A DNA stretch of 64,000 nucleotides, taken from assembly GCF_001512295.1 (NCBI RefSeq), contig NZ_LNUP01000002.1:682163-746162 (forward strand), written 5' to 3'. The DNA is from Pseudomonas sp. EpS/L25 (GTDB lineage Bacteria > Pseudomonadota > Gammaproteobacteria > Pseudomonadales > Pseudomonadaceae). The notes under the pieces were generated by a model. The model was not told where the DNA came from and made no database searches. It worked only from the letters and a program-made list of their open reading frames with translations. The translations under genes were made by a program, and so were the position numbers. Of this stretch, positions 7,869 through 16,133 are shown piece after piece; positions within the stretch are counted from its first letter, which is position 1, and each line of letters starts with the position of its first letter.

Positions 7869-9542
7869 TCAGTCGAAGAGCGTCGGCTCGACCGGTGCGT
7901 TGACGGTCTGGGTGACGATGTTTCCCTTCTCCAGATGCAACACGCGGTCGGCTACCTCGAAGTAGCGGTCATCGTGTGAGATGACCACGATGGTCTTGCC
8001 CAGACGCTGGAATTCGGGCAGCAGCTCGCGATAGAAGATGCGCCGGAAGGCAGGGTCCTGGTCTGCCGCCCATTCGTCGAATACCAGGACCGGGCGCCCT
8101 TCCAGCCAGGCCTGTAGCAGGGCGAGGCGCTTGCGCTGGCCGGTGGATAGATCGGTGGTGGAGAAGCGCTGATCCCGAATGTCCACCTTGTGGCCGATCT
8201 CGAGGCGCGCCAGGTACTGCAAGGCCTGCTCGGGTAGGGTCGCGGAGTCCTGCAGGACGTCGTCGAACAGGTAGTAATCGGTGAACACCGTCGTGAACAA
8301 CTGGCGGTAGGCATCACGATTCTCCGCGGTGACCGGTACGCCATCGTGCAGCAACTCGCCGTCACGTGCCTCGTACAGCCCCAGCAATACCTTGATCAGG
8401 GTGGTCTTGCCGCAGCCGTTCTCGCCGGCGATGAACAGGATTTCGCCCCGGCGGAGGTGCAGGTCGATAGGGCCGAGCGCGAAGCCCGTGCCCTCGGCGG
8501 CGGGATAGCGGTAGGCCAGGCCACGTAGCTCGATGCCCTGGCGCAGGACCGCAGGGGGGGTGTCGGTGGCGTTGAGTGGCAGGGAGGGTTCCGGGGTGGA
8601 GAAGTCCGCCGATAGCTCCGCGATGCGGCCGAAGGCCACCTGGGCTCGGCTGACGATGGGCAGGTTGCCGATCAGGCTTTCCAGCGGGCCCTTCATGTAC
8701 AGCAACACCAGGATGAAGCCGCTCAAGGTGCCCTTGTCGGTGCTCGGCCAGAGCGACTCGTAGGTGAGGGCGACGCCGATGACGATGAAGAACAGCGTGG
8801 AGCCGAAGCCCTTGGCGATGACGAACAGATTGATGGCGCTCAGCTGGATGGCGCAAATCCGCTCGGCGGTCCCCTTGAGGCGCCCATCGTAGTGGCGTTC
8901 CCGCCGCTGGCGGTTGATGCGCAGTTCCTTGGCGCCTTCCATCAGTGCCTGGTAGTGCTTCTGCAATTCGTCTTCCTGCTCGCGAGCGGCGAAGAAGCCG
9001 CGGATGCCGCGGCTGCGAGCGAAGTACTGGATGGCGCTGCCGATGATGATGGCCACGGCGGTGACCAGGAACATGCTCCATGACAGGAAGGCCATGTACA
9101 GCAGGCAGCTGAGGGAGATGGTGAAGGACACCGCCAAAGGCGCGAAGGCGAAGGCGAAGTCGCTAATGGTGTCCACGTCGTGCGTCAGTACCGGGATCAG
9201 CCGGTGGCTGCGATAGCGTTCCAGTTGGTCCATGGGCGCGCTGATGATCTTGCGGCCCAGTTCTTTGCGCAGCCTGGCGATGACGTGCTGGCCCACGTAG
9301 TTGGTGCCGATGTCGGAGAGGATGGAACCTGTCAACGCCAGCAGGCAGAAACCGCCGAAGGCGAGCAGCAGGGTACTGGGCACCAGGCCCTCGGCGTGCA
9401 GGCTGCGATTGATGGTGGCCAGCAGCGCGGTGATGCTCAGGCCGCCGACAATGCCCAGCAGCACGGACAACAGGAGGATTGGCCAGAATGGCCGCAACAG
9501 TCCCAAGAGCTCGACGAGGGCCGTGGAGGATTTTGCGCGCAT
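7869..9542 (-). CDS. pvdE: Cyclic-peptide/siderophore export ABC transporter, PvdE/SyrD type
   Basis: A 557-residue half-transporter with an N-terminal membrane domain of about six helices (residues ~15-310) fused to an ATPase domain. The Walker A GENGCGKTT is near residue 370, the signature LSTGQRKRL near 464 and the Walker B VLVFDEW near 484. The compact membrane domain and family words match the cyclic-peptide exporter group, whose member PvdE (about 550 residues) moves the pyoverdine precursor to the periplasm. It probably exports the hydroxamate peptide made by the adjacent NRPS. A sigma-box-like promoter lies upstream at 9601-9624. Confidence 0.92.
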   Translation of the reverse strand: MRAKSSTALVELLGLLRPFWPILLLSVLLGIVGGLSITALLATINRSLHAEGLVPSTLLLAFGGFCLLALTGSILSDIGTNYVGQHVIARLRKELGRKIISAPMDQLERYRSHRLIPVLTHDVDTISDFAFAFAPLAVSFTISLSCLLYMAFLSWSMFLVTAVAIIIGSAIQYFARSRGIRGFFAAREQEDELQKHYQALMEGAKELRINRQRRERHYDGRLKGTAERICAIQLSAINLFVIAKGFGSTLFFIVIGVALTYESLWPSTDKGTLSGFILVLLYMKGPLESLIGNLPIVSRAQVAFGRIAELSADFSTPEPSLPLNATDTPPAVLRQGIELRGLAYRYPAAEGTGFALGPIDLHLRRGEILFIAGENGCGKTTLIKVLLGLYEARDGELLHDGVPVTAENRDAYRQLFTTVFTDYYLFDDVLQDSATLPEQALQYLARLEIGHKVDIRDQRFSTTDLSTGQRKRLALLQAWLEGRPVLVFDEWAADQDPAFRRIFYRELLPEFQRLGKTIVVISHDDRYFEVADRVLHLEKGNIVTQTVNAPVEPTLFD

Positions 9543-9600
9543 GAAGGATTCCTGTAGTGAGGGGCCAGGCTGAACCTGGTCACGGACGGCTCAGGAGGTG

Positions 9601-9624
9601 ACGAATGGCGGGCGTGGGAAATTA
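9601..9624 (-). promoter_or_regulatory. Candidate iron-starvation sigma promoter of the exporter gene
   Basis: On the minus strand this reads TAATT-N16-CGT, one mismatch from the TAAAT-N16-CGT IS box with exactly the expected spacing. The CGT lies 58 bases from the exporter start codon. It pairs well with the perfect match in front of the ornithine hydroxylase gene. Confidence 0.5.
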
Positions 9625-9671
9625 CCGAGGGCGCGCGGCGGTGGGCGGCTCCGTCCGCGGTGGCTGGCCGA

Positions 9672-10622
9672 TCACAAGGCCTTGTAGCGACTCGCGACGA
9701 GCACGCTGCCATCCTGCTGGGTGGTCACCTCCACCGGCAAAATCTTCGGTAGCTGGTACAGCAGCTTTTCCAGGGCCGCGACGCTGTAGATGCCGCCCGG
9801 GCGCATGGCGGCGGCCTGGGCATCGGCCACTCTCACGTCACGCTCCAGATAGCGACCGATCAACGGCAGGACCTCGCCCAGCGACTGGCCATCGAGCACC
9901 AGTTGGCCCTGGCGCCAGGCCAGCAGCGCCTGGACATCGGTGTGGCGGATTTCCGGTCCATGCCCGGCCAGGTAGCGGGCCTGCATGCCGGCCGTCAGCT
10001 CGACGACCTGGGTCCGGCCTTCCGGGGTCACCCGTACCCGGCCTTCGGCGACGGTGACGATAAGGTCATTGCCGGTATTCCAGACATCGAAGCGCGTGCC
10101 GGTGACCCTGATCTCGCCTTGGCGCGTCTTGACGGTGAACGGGTGGAAGCGGTCGTGATGAACCTCGAAGAAGGCCTGACCCGCGGGCAGATAAAGATCC
10201 CGGCGGTCGATGAAGTCGCCGTAGAACAGCGATGTATGGGTATTGAGGCTCACCTGAGAGCCGTCGGGCAGGCTGATCTGCTGCATTCCTGCCGTGGCAC
10301 CGTAGTAGCGGACGCTACTGGGTAGCAGCCCACCATACCAGCCGGCCAACCACAGCCCGCAGCAGGTCGCCAGCGCGCAGCTCAGGCGTAGCAGCCGTCG
10401 GCGCCGCAGGCGTGGTCGGAACTGGGCAGGCGTGGGCGGCAAATGGCCGGCCAAGCCCCAGAGGGTTTCGATCGCCTGGTATTCGGCCAGATGGCGTGGG
10501 TCCTGGGCACACCAGGCGTTGAAGGCGTCGCGCTCGGCTGCGGAACAGTCTTCCGCCTGGAGGCGTAGATGCCAGGTGGCAGCTTCTTCGCTCAGGCGCT
10601 GTTGTTCGGCAGACCAGGTCAC
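9672..10622 (-). CDS. fecR: FecR-type anti-sigma factor / signal transducer
   Basis: About 316 residues from a GTG at 10622; a TTG at 10661 would add 13 residues. The N-terminal DUF4880-like part carries WHLRLQAEDCSAAERDAF. A single membrane helix (LRLSCALATCCGLWLAGW) lies near residues 80-100. The FecR domain follows with SLPDGSQVSLNTHT and GTRFDVWN, then a C-terminal STN-like segment for contact with the receptor. It should hold the FecI-type sigma at the inner membrane and free or activate it when the receptor binds ferri-siderophore. It is divergent from fecI instead of downstream of it, unlike the classical fecIR order. Confidence 0.92.
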   Translation of the reverse strand: MTWSAEQQRLSEEAATWHLRLQAEDCSAAERDAFNAWCAQDPRHLAEYQAIETLWGLAGHLPPTPAQFRPRLRRRRLLRLSCALATCCGLWLAGWYGGLLPSSVRYYGATAGMQQISLPDGSQVSLNTHTSLFYGDFIDRRDLYLPAGQAFFEVHHDRFHPFTVKTRQGEIRVTGTRFDVWNTGNDLIVTVAEGRVRVTPEGRTQVVELTAGMQARYLAGHGPEIRHTDVQALLAWRQGQLVLDGQSLGEVLPLIGRYLERDVRVADAQAAAMRPGGIYSVAALEKLLYQLPKILPVEVTTQQDGSVLVASRYKAL

Positions 10623-10742
10623 GGGCGGACATCCATCGGCGAAAATGCAAGGGACCGGCAACCTACATTGCTGGCACCGTCAGAGTAAAGCATAGTGGCG
10701 ATCTGCAATATGGGCGCCACTCATCGGCACGGGAGGCACGAA

Positions 10743-11219
10743 TTGATAGGCTACTACCAGGAATTACTCAAGTTCCTGACGCGCGCGACGGGTGATCGCC
10801 AGACTGCGGCCGACCTCGTCCAGGCGGCCTATCTTCGCCTTCTCGACCGTTCGTCCGCGGTCGAAATCCAGGAGCCGCGGGCGTTGCTGTATCGCACGGC
10901 CATCAACCTGTCCATCGATCTGCGGCGTCGCGAGCGGGTGCGCCAGGATGAGCTGACTAGTGGTCTCGAGGCCGAAGAGGTACCGACCGCCGACTGTCCC
11001 CACGAAGGTCTGGCGCGCGATCAGCAGCTTGCCCTGCTGCGCCGCGCGCTGGAAGAGCTGCCGCCAGCCTGTCGCGAAGCCTTTCTGTTGCGTAAGCTCG
11101 AGGGGTTGAGCCATGTCCAGATCGCGGAGCAACTGGGGTTATCCAAGGCTTCCGTGGAAAAGCACATCGTCAACGCCATGCGCCACTGCCGCCTCCGTCT
11201 GCTGGACTGGAACGCCTGA
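10743..11219 (+). CDS. fecI: ECF sigma factor, FecI family
   Basis: A small ECF sigma with region 2 (DLVQAAYLRLLD) and a region 4 helix-turn-helix (ELPPACREAFLLRKLEGLSHVQIAEQLG, cited here as its span near the C-terminus). I chose the TTG at 10743 because a strong GGGAGG (10731-10736) precedes it by six bases and the resulting N-terminus (LIGYYQELL) fits the family. The GTG at 10695 or ATG at 10710 would add 16 or 11 residues without a visible ribosome site. It probably directs transcription of the receptor, exporter and hydroxylase genes in this island, whose promoters share IS-box-like elements. No convincing Fur box was found in front of it. Confidence 0.9.
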   Translation: MIGYYQELLKFLTRATGDRQTAADLVQAAYLRLLDRSSAVEIQEPRALLYRTAINLSIDLRRRERVRQDELTSGLEAEEVPTADCPHEGLARDQQLALLRRALEELPPACREAFLLRKLEGLSHVQIAEQLGLSKASVEKHIVNAMRHCRLRLLDWNA

Positions 11220-11234
11220 TCCTTGCCCGCATCC

Positions 11235-11259
11235 GCAATGCCTGGATGAGGTGCATTGC
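11235..11259 (+). terminator. Weak hairpin after fecI
   Basis: GCAATGC and GCATTGC form a 7-bp stem around an 11-base loop just past the fecI stop. No T-tract follows, so it is at most a weak terminator or mRNA end structure. Confidence 0.25.
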
Positions 11260-11293
11260 CGTAAGCAGGCGCACCTTGGTTGTTCGTTTTAGG

Positions 11294-11317
11294 TAAATCC
11301 CGGCTCTGTCCTGTCGT
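11294..11317 (+). promoter_or_regulatory. Iron-starvation (PvdS-type) sigma box of the ornithine hydroxylase gene
   Basis: TAAAT at 11294-11298, exactly 16 bases, then CGT at 11315-11317: a perfect match to the TAAAT-N16-CGT IS box known from Pseudomonas pyoverdine genes. It lies 67 bases ahead of the start codon. The local FecI-type sigma is the natural candidate to read it. Confidence 0.7.
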
Positions 11318-11383
11318 CCCTCCTAGTGCACCCCCGAACGCCTCCGGCGCCTCGGGTCTTCCGCTTTCCAGAGGACGGCACTC

Positions 11384-12724
11384 ATGGCACAGCACGACAG
11401 TGCATCGAGCACACCCTACGACCTGCTCGGGGTCGGTTTCGGACCTTCCAATCTGGCCTTGGCCATCGCCTTGCGTGAGCAGAGCGAGCGTGATGGTCGC
11501 CCCCTGCGCTCGCTGTTCATCGATCGCCAGGCTGACTACCGCTGGCACGGTAATACCCTGGTTACCCAGAGCGAGCTGCAGATTTCCTTCCTCAAGGATC
11601 TGGTGACGCTGCGTAATCCCACCAGTCCCTTCAGCTTCGTCAATTACCTGCATAGCCAAGGGCGCCTGGTCGACTTCATCAACCTGGGGACCTTCTATCC
11701 CTGTCGATTGGAGTTCAACGACTACCTGCGCTGGGTGGCGGAGCACTTCGCCAGCCAAAGCCGCTACGGTGAAGCGGTGGTTCGGGTCGAGCCTGGTCCT
11801 CAGGAAGCCGACGGCTCTCTGCGCCAGCTGGACGTCGTGGCATGCGATGCGGCAGGGCAGGAGCGGCGCTATCGGACCCGCTCCCTGGCGCTCAGTACTG
11901 GCGGTACGCCGCGCATTCCTCAGGTCTTCCGCGCACTCCGCCAGTATCCGCAGGTGTTCCACCATGCGCAGTACCTCGAGCGTTTGGCTGCGCTACCCTG
12001 CGCCCAGGGCCAGCCGATGCGCATCGCGGTAGTCGGCGGTGGCCAGAGCGCGGCCGAGGCTTTCATCGATCTCAATGACAGCTATCCCCAGGTCAGGGTC
12101 GACATGGTGCTTCGCGGTGCGGTGCTCAAGCCCGCCGACGACAGTCCTTTCGTCAACGAGATCTTCGCTCCTGAGTACACCGATCTGGTGTTCAACCAGC
12201 CGCCCGAGGAGCGTGAAAGGCTGATCAACGAGTATCACAACACCAATTATTCGGTGGTGGACCTCGATCTCATCGAGCGCATCTACGGCATTCTCTATCG
12301 GCAGAAGGTCGCCAGGAACCAGCGCCACGGTTTCCTGTGCCGCCGCAGCATAGAGTCGGCGCAATTGGTCGACGGGAAAGTGGAGTTGCGCCTGCGGGAT
12401 GTGGCCACCGCTGCGGTGGAGAATCATCGCTACGATGCGGTGATCCTGGCGACTGGCTATGAGCGTACCTCCCATCGACAGCTGCTCGAACCCCTGGCGC
12501 CGCTGTTGCAGGATTTCGAGGTGGATCGGAGCTATCGCCTGCAGACCGACGAACGCCTGCAGGCACCGATCTACCTGCAGGGCTTCTGTCAGCACAGCCA
12601 TGGCCTCAGCGATACCTTGCTGTCGGTACTGCCGGCGCGAGCCGGGGAGATCGCCGAGGCACTCCACGCGACGTTCGAGTCCGCGCGGCTACGGGCTGAG
12701 CGAGCCGAGCTGGCAGACGTCTGA
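11384..12724 (+). CDS. pvdA: L-ornithine N5-monooxygenase (siderophore biosynthesis)
   Basis: A 446-residue flavoprotein of the PvdA/SidA/IucD family that hydroxylates the side-chain amine of L-ornithine using FAD, NADPH and O2, the first step toward a hydroxamate. The FAD site GVGFGPSNLALA lies at residues ~12-23, the NADPH site VVGGGQSAAEAF near 215-226, LATGYER near 354 and the C-terminal HSHGLSDTLLSVLPARAGEI near 405-424. Length matches PvdA (about 443). The acetyltransferase 1.4 kb downstream should acylate the product to N5-acyl-N5-hydroxyornithine for the NRPS. Ornithine is chosen over lysine on family resemblance to PvdA. Confidence 0.95.
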   Translation: MAQHDSASSTPYDLLGVGFGPSNLALAIALREQSERDGRPLRSLFIDRQADYRWHGNTLVTQSELQISFLKDLVTLRNPTSPFSFVNYLHSQGRLVDFINLGTFYPCRLEFNDYLRWVAEHFASQSRYGEAVVRVEPGPQEADGSLRQLDVVACDAAGQERRYRTRSLALSTGGTPRIPQVFRALRQYPQVFHHAQYLERLAALPCAQGQPMRIAVVGGGQSAAEAFIDLNDSYPQVRVDMVLRGAVLKPADDSPFVNEIFAPEYTDLVFNQPPEERERLINEYHNTNYSVVDLDLIERIYGILYRQKVARNQRHGFLCRRSIESAQLVDGKVELRLRDVATAAVENHRYDAVILATGYERTSHRQLLEPLAPLLQDFEVDRSYRLQTDERLQAPIYLQGFCQHSHGLSDTLLSVLPARAGEIAEALHATFESARLRAERAELADV

Positions 12725-12730
12725 TCTACA

Positions 12731-12754
12731 GTGGCAACGCTCAGGCGTTGCCAC
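12731..12754 (+). terminator. Strong hairpin between hydroxylase and lipase-like genes
   Basis: A perfect 10-bp stem, GTGGCAACGC / GCGTTGCCAC, with a TCAG loop lies seven bases after the hydroxylase stop. A T6 run occurs only about 14 bases downstream, next to the ribosome site of the following gene. It may be an attenuator that lowers expression of the downstream genes relative to the hydroxylase. Confidence 0.6.
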
Positions 12755-12785
12755 CTGCCGTCCCCTTGGTTTTTTGGGAGAACGA

Positions 12786-14051
12786 GTGCCTGTTTTTCGT
12801 TGTTTGTGTCGTCTTTCGCTGTCTATCTGCCTGGCCGTACCCGTTTGGGTACGGGCGGACCCCCTAGCGGGCGAGGTGCTGAGCGAGCGCACCCTGCGTG
12901 TATTCAAGGCTGATGCCTTGGCCGCCAGGCTGGGCGACCGTGTGCGCAGTGTCGGTCAGCCCCGCTGCGACGTTCGCCTGATCGAGATCACCTATCGCAC
13001 CCAGGGCGTTCACGACGAGCCGGCCGATGCTTCCGCCATGCTCCTGTTGCCCGAAGGTTCTCACTGCCGGGAGCCCAAGGCGCTACTCGGCTGGGCACGG
13101 GGGACCGAGACCCGCAGAGCTTCCGCTCAGGCGGAGGCTGTGGCTCAGGCTGGCAGCAGTCCCTTGATCGAACTCTATGCTGCCCAGGGCTACGCAGTGG
13201 CCGCTACCGACTATCTGGGGTTGGGCCATTCGAGTTATCCCTTCCATCCTTATCTGCATGCCGCCACCGAGGCCAGCGCCGTGATCGATTCCTTGCGCGC
13301 GGCACGTCGAGTCATGGCGCGCGAGGGGGTGGCGCTGTCTGGCCAGGTCATGTTGGCCGGCTACTCTCAGGGCGGCCATGCCACCCTGGCCGCGCAACGG
13401 ACGCTGGAGCAGCGCTATGCCCAGGAGTTCGATCTCGTCGCCAGTGCGCCCATGTCCGGACCCTATGCGCTGAGTCAGACCTTTCTGGATAACTGGTCGG
13501 GGCGCACGCCAGCAGGCGCCAATGTCTTCGCGCCTTATCTATTCGGCTATGCCCTGGTGGCCATGCAGCGAGTCTATGGGAATCTCTATCAACGACCGGA
13601 TGAGTTGCTGCAAGAGCCCTGGGCGACGCGTGTGGAGCGGCTGCTGCCGGGTCCGGACAACGTTTTCCAGCTCCTGCGCGAGCAGGCGCTACCGGCGTCG
13701 AATCATCTCGACCGCTTGCGGCAGCCGGCTTTCACCCGGGAGTTCATGGAAAACCCGGAACAGCCGTTCCGCGTGGCGCTGCGGCGCAACGATCTGCTGG
13801 ACTGGACGCCACGTACCCCGACCCTACTGTGTGGCGCTTCGCGCGATACCGTGGTCGAGTTTCGTAATGCGCGCAGCGCCTACCAGGCTTTCAGGGCGCG
13901 TGGCGCCCCGGTTCGCCTGCTGGACGTGGATGAGCGCCTTGCGTTGGGGCTGGATGGTCTGCAGATACATACCCAGGCGGCGGCTGCGGCCTGCATGCTG
14001 GCGACGCGCCAGAACCTGCTCGACCCCGAACGCCACCAGATGGGGCAGTAA
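12786..14051 (+). CDS. Exported alpha/beta-hydrolase, secretory-lipase (LIP) type
   Basis: About 421 residues from a GTG at 12786 preceded by GGGAG five bases upstream. The N-terminus (VFRCLCRLSLSICLAVPVWVRA) is a signal peptide, so the protein should be periplasmic or secreted. The nucleophile elbow GYSQGGHATLAAQ lies near residues 198-210, and the acid and base are expected in the C-terminal third. The overall pattern fits the secretory-lipase/prolyl-esterase-like group. It sits between two siderophore biosynthesis genes on the same strand. A role in trimming, hydrolysing or maturing an acylated siderophore in the periplasm is possible but inferred only from position. Confidence 0.8.
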   Translation: MPVFRCLCRLSLSICLAVPVWVRADPLAGEVLSERTLRVFKADALAARLGDRVRSVGQPRCDVRLIEITYRTQGVHDEPADASAMLLLPEGSHCREPKALLGWARGTETRRASAQAEAVAQAGSSPLIELYAAQGYAVAATDYLGLGHSSYPFHPYLHAATEASAVIDSLRAARRVMAREGVALSGQVMLAGYSQGGHATLAAQRTLEQRYAQEFDLVASAPMSGPYALSQTFLDNWSGRTPAGANVFAPYLFGYALVAMQRVYGNLYQRPDELLQEPWATRVERLLPGPDNVFQLLREQALPASNHLDRLRQPAFTREFMENPEQPFRVALRRNDLLDWTPRTPTLLCGASRDTVVEFRNARSAYQAFRARGAPVRLLDVDERLALGLDGLQIHTQAAAAACMLATRQNLLDPERHQMGQ

Positions 14052-14104
14052 TTCCTGGTGGGCGTGCTTCGTCTTTCCAGCTGATGCCCTTTGGAAAAGC
14101 TGCC

Positions 14105-15088
14105 ATGACCGTCCCGACTACCCTGTTGCTTCCTTCCGGCCAGGAACTCCATGGCCACTGGAGTGAGGCTGTACTGACCTTGAGCTTGAACGGCCGTCAG
14201 CTGGCGACTGCGACCGGTGTGGATGATCTCTGGCAGGTCAGGGAGCTGGCTGCCGAGCAAGAGTCCAGTCTCTGGTGCCTGGCCTACTGGCTGCTGGTGC
14301 GCAGCGTCGCCGACCAGCTTGAATGGCAGGGCTTGTCGCCGGACTTGGCAAATCGCAGTGGATTGGTGCTTCGGCGTACCGATGGCGCCTTGGTCACCGA
14401 GCGTACGGCGTTCTGGCAATTGCCAACCCCGTGGCTGCGACAGCCCGCCACGACCCCCTGGCCGCAGACCTGGGCCTGGAGTGGCGCGATCCGCCATCTG
14501 CGCCGGCCTCCCAAGCCGGAAGGAGAGGTCTATCGGCGCTTCGACACGCGCCTGGGTAGCTGGATCTCTCTGCGCACACTGGATCTGACGGTCGATCTGC
14601 CGAGTTTTCATCGCTGGCAGAATTCGCCGCGAGTCGCCGCCTTCTGGCAAGAGGAGGGCAGCCTGGAGCAGCACCGCGCCTATCTACAGCGCCTCGCCGA
14701 GGATCCCCACGTCCAGACGTTGATCGGCTGCTTCGACGACGAACCCTTCGCCTACTTCGAGGCCTACTGGGCCAAGGAGGATCGCATCGGACCCTACTAT
14801 GGCGTCGGCGATCACGACCGCGGCCTGCACATGCTGGTTGGCGAGGAAGGGCATCGGGGGGCACATAAGGTCGCTTGTTGGCTGCCCGCGGTGGCGCACT
14901 GGTTGTTCCTGGACGAGCCGCGTACGCAGCGCCTGGTCTGTGAGCCCCGAGCGGACAACGAGCGCATGATCGCCCATCTGCAACGTCAGGGTTTCTATCG
15001 ACAGAAGGACTTCGATTTTCCGCACAAGAGAGCCGCGCTGATGCTGCTGGAGCGCGAGCGCTTCTTCGACCGTTGCGTGCTGGCCTGA
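14105..15088 (+). CDS. Siderophore N-acyltransferase, IucB/PvdYII-like GNAT
   Basis: About 327 residues from the ATG at 14105, which has GGAAA eight to twelve bases upstream; an ATG at 14084 would add seven residues without a ribosome site. The C-terminal half is a GNAT domain of the siderophore type: FHRWQNSPRVAAFW, IGCFDDEPFAYFEAYWAKED, then GLHMLVGEEGHRG and a late FPHKRAALM. These words are typical of IucB/AlcB-type enzymes that transfer acetyl or longer acyl groups to N-hydroxylysine or N-hydroxyornithine. Here the acceptor should be N5-hydroxyornithine from the upstream monooxygenase; the acyl donor cannot be read from sequence. It is the last gene of the plus-strand run. Confidence 0.9.
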   Translation: MTVPTTLLLPSGQELHGHWSEAVLTLSLNGRQLATATGVDDLWQVRELAAEQESSLWCLAYWLLVRSVADQLEWQGLSPDLANRSGLVLRRTDGALVTERTAFWQLPTPWLRQPATTPWPQTWAWSGAIRHLRRPPKPEGEVYRRFDTRLGSWISLRTLDLTVDLPSFHRWQNSPRVAAFWQEEGSLEQHRAYLQRLAEDPHVQTLIGCFDDEPFAYFEAYWAKEDRIGPYYGVGDHDRGLHMLVGEEGHRGAHKVACWLPAVAHWLFLDEPRTQRLVCEPRADNERMIAHLQRQGFYRQKDFDFPHKRAALMLLERERFFDRCVLA

Positions 15089-15122
15089 GGCCACGCCTGA
15101 CGGTGCGCGGAGACAGGCCTTG

Positions 15123-15319
15123 GAAGCTGTTCACGATCTGCTGCGCGTCGGCCAAACGGCGTTGAAAATGCTTTCGAAATGCTCATCTACCACGCGTAAA
15201 CTGCGCTTTCTCAAGCATTTGATTCGCTGGCGCTCACCCTACGGGCCAGCCGTTGGCTGTTACTCCCGTTGGTCGTTGCGCCTTGTTTGTCTCTAGCTCG
15301 CGAGATCGTGAACAGCTTC
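15123..15319 (-). repeat. Family A element, copy 1: 197-bp MITE-like repeat with perfect 17-bp TIRs
   Basis: The left end GAAGCTGTTCACGATCT (15123-15139) is exactly repeated in inverse at 15303-15319. The element fills nearly the whole gap between the acyltransferase and fhuC genes and ends directly against the fhuC stop codon. The core (15176-15205, GCTCATCTACCACGCG) and the end block CGTCGGCCAAACGGCG recur in three other places in the window. No coding capacity is seen. Confidence 0.85.
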
Positions 15320-15320
15320 T

Positions 15321-16088
15321 TTAGAGATGAAAGCTGAGCGGGCGACCATTCACGGGGTGCGGAATCACGCCCATGGGAATGCCATAGATGGATTCCAGCG
15401 TCGCGCCGTCCATGAGTTCTTCTGGGCTGCCCTGGACCAGCAGACGACCGCCGTGCAAGGCCACCAGGTGGTCGCAGTAGCGTGCCGCCATGTTGATCTC
15501 ATGAAGGACTACCACCACGCCTAACCGAAGACGGTGGCTGAGCTCGCGGATCAGTTGCAGGACCTCGACCTGATGGGCGATGTCCAGTGCCGAGGTCGGT
15601 TCGTCCAGCAGCAAGTAATTCGTATCCTGAGCCAGCAGCATGGCCAGCCAGACGCGTTGACGCTCGCCACCGGACAGGCTGTCCACCAGCCGCTCGGCGT
15701 ACACCTCGGTATGGGTGAGCTGCAGCGCCCGCTCGATGGACTGGCGATCTGCGGCACCAAAGCGACCCAGGGCACCATGCCAGGGGTAACGGCCAAAGCT
15801 GACCAGTTCCCGTACGGTCAGGCCATCGGCCGCCGGCAGTTGCTGCGGTAAGTAGGCTACGCGGCGTGCGAAGTCCCGGTTATTCCACTGCGCCAGAGGC
15901 CGTCCGTCGAAGGTGATTTCGCCGGCACTCAGCCCTTGCTGGCGGGCAAGCAGCTTGATGAGCGTCGACTTGCCCGAGCCGTTGTGGCCTATGAGACCGA
16001 CGACCTGCCCGTCCGGCAGATGCAAGTCGAGCGGCTGCAACAGAGCACGGTCACCGAGGATGAAGGAGGCGCCTTGGAGTTCGAACAT
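15321..16088 (-). CDS. fhuC: Ferri-siderophore ABC transporter ATPase, FhuC/FecE type
   Basis: About 255 residues from the ATG at 16088 (MFELQGASF). Walker A is GHNGSGKSTLIK near residues 34-45, the signature LSGGERQRVWLA near 134-145 and Walker B YLLLDEPTSALD near 155-166. It should power the FhuB-like permease; the fhuB and fhuD genes lie about 11 kb away on the same strand. A TTG at 16148 would extend the frame, but it lies inside the Fur-like box, so the ATG is preferred. Its 3' end abuts the repeat element at 15123-15319. Confidence 0.92.
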   Translation of the reverse strand: MFELQGASFILGDRALLQPLDLHLPDGQVVGLIGHNGSGKSTLIKLLARQQGLSAGEITFDGRPLAQWNNRDFARRVAYLPQQLPAADGLTVRELVSFGRYPWHGALGRFGAADRQSIERALQLTHTEVYAERLVDSLSGGERQRVWLAMLLAQDTNYLLLDEPTSALDIAHQVEVLQLIRELSHRLRLGVVVVLHEINMAARYCDHLVALHGGRLLVQGSPEELMDGATLESIYGIPMGVIPHPVNGRPLSFHL

Positions 16089-16133
16089 GGAGACAGCCGC
16101 AGAGGAAGATCGAGCCGGCAGCCTAAAACAAGC

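Noticed and set aside
15123..15319. Reading the family A repeat as a simple rho-independent terminator
   Set aside because: The inverted ends are about 160 bases apart, there is no T-run, and the core recurs at three other loci not placed at gene ends alone.
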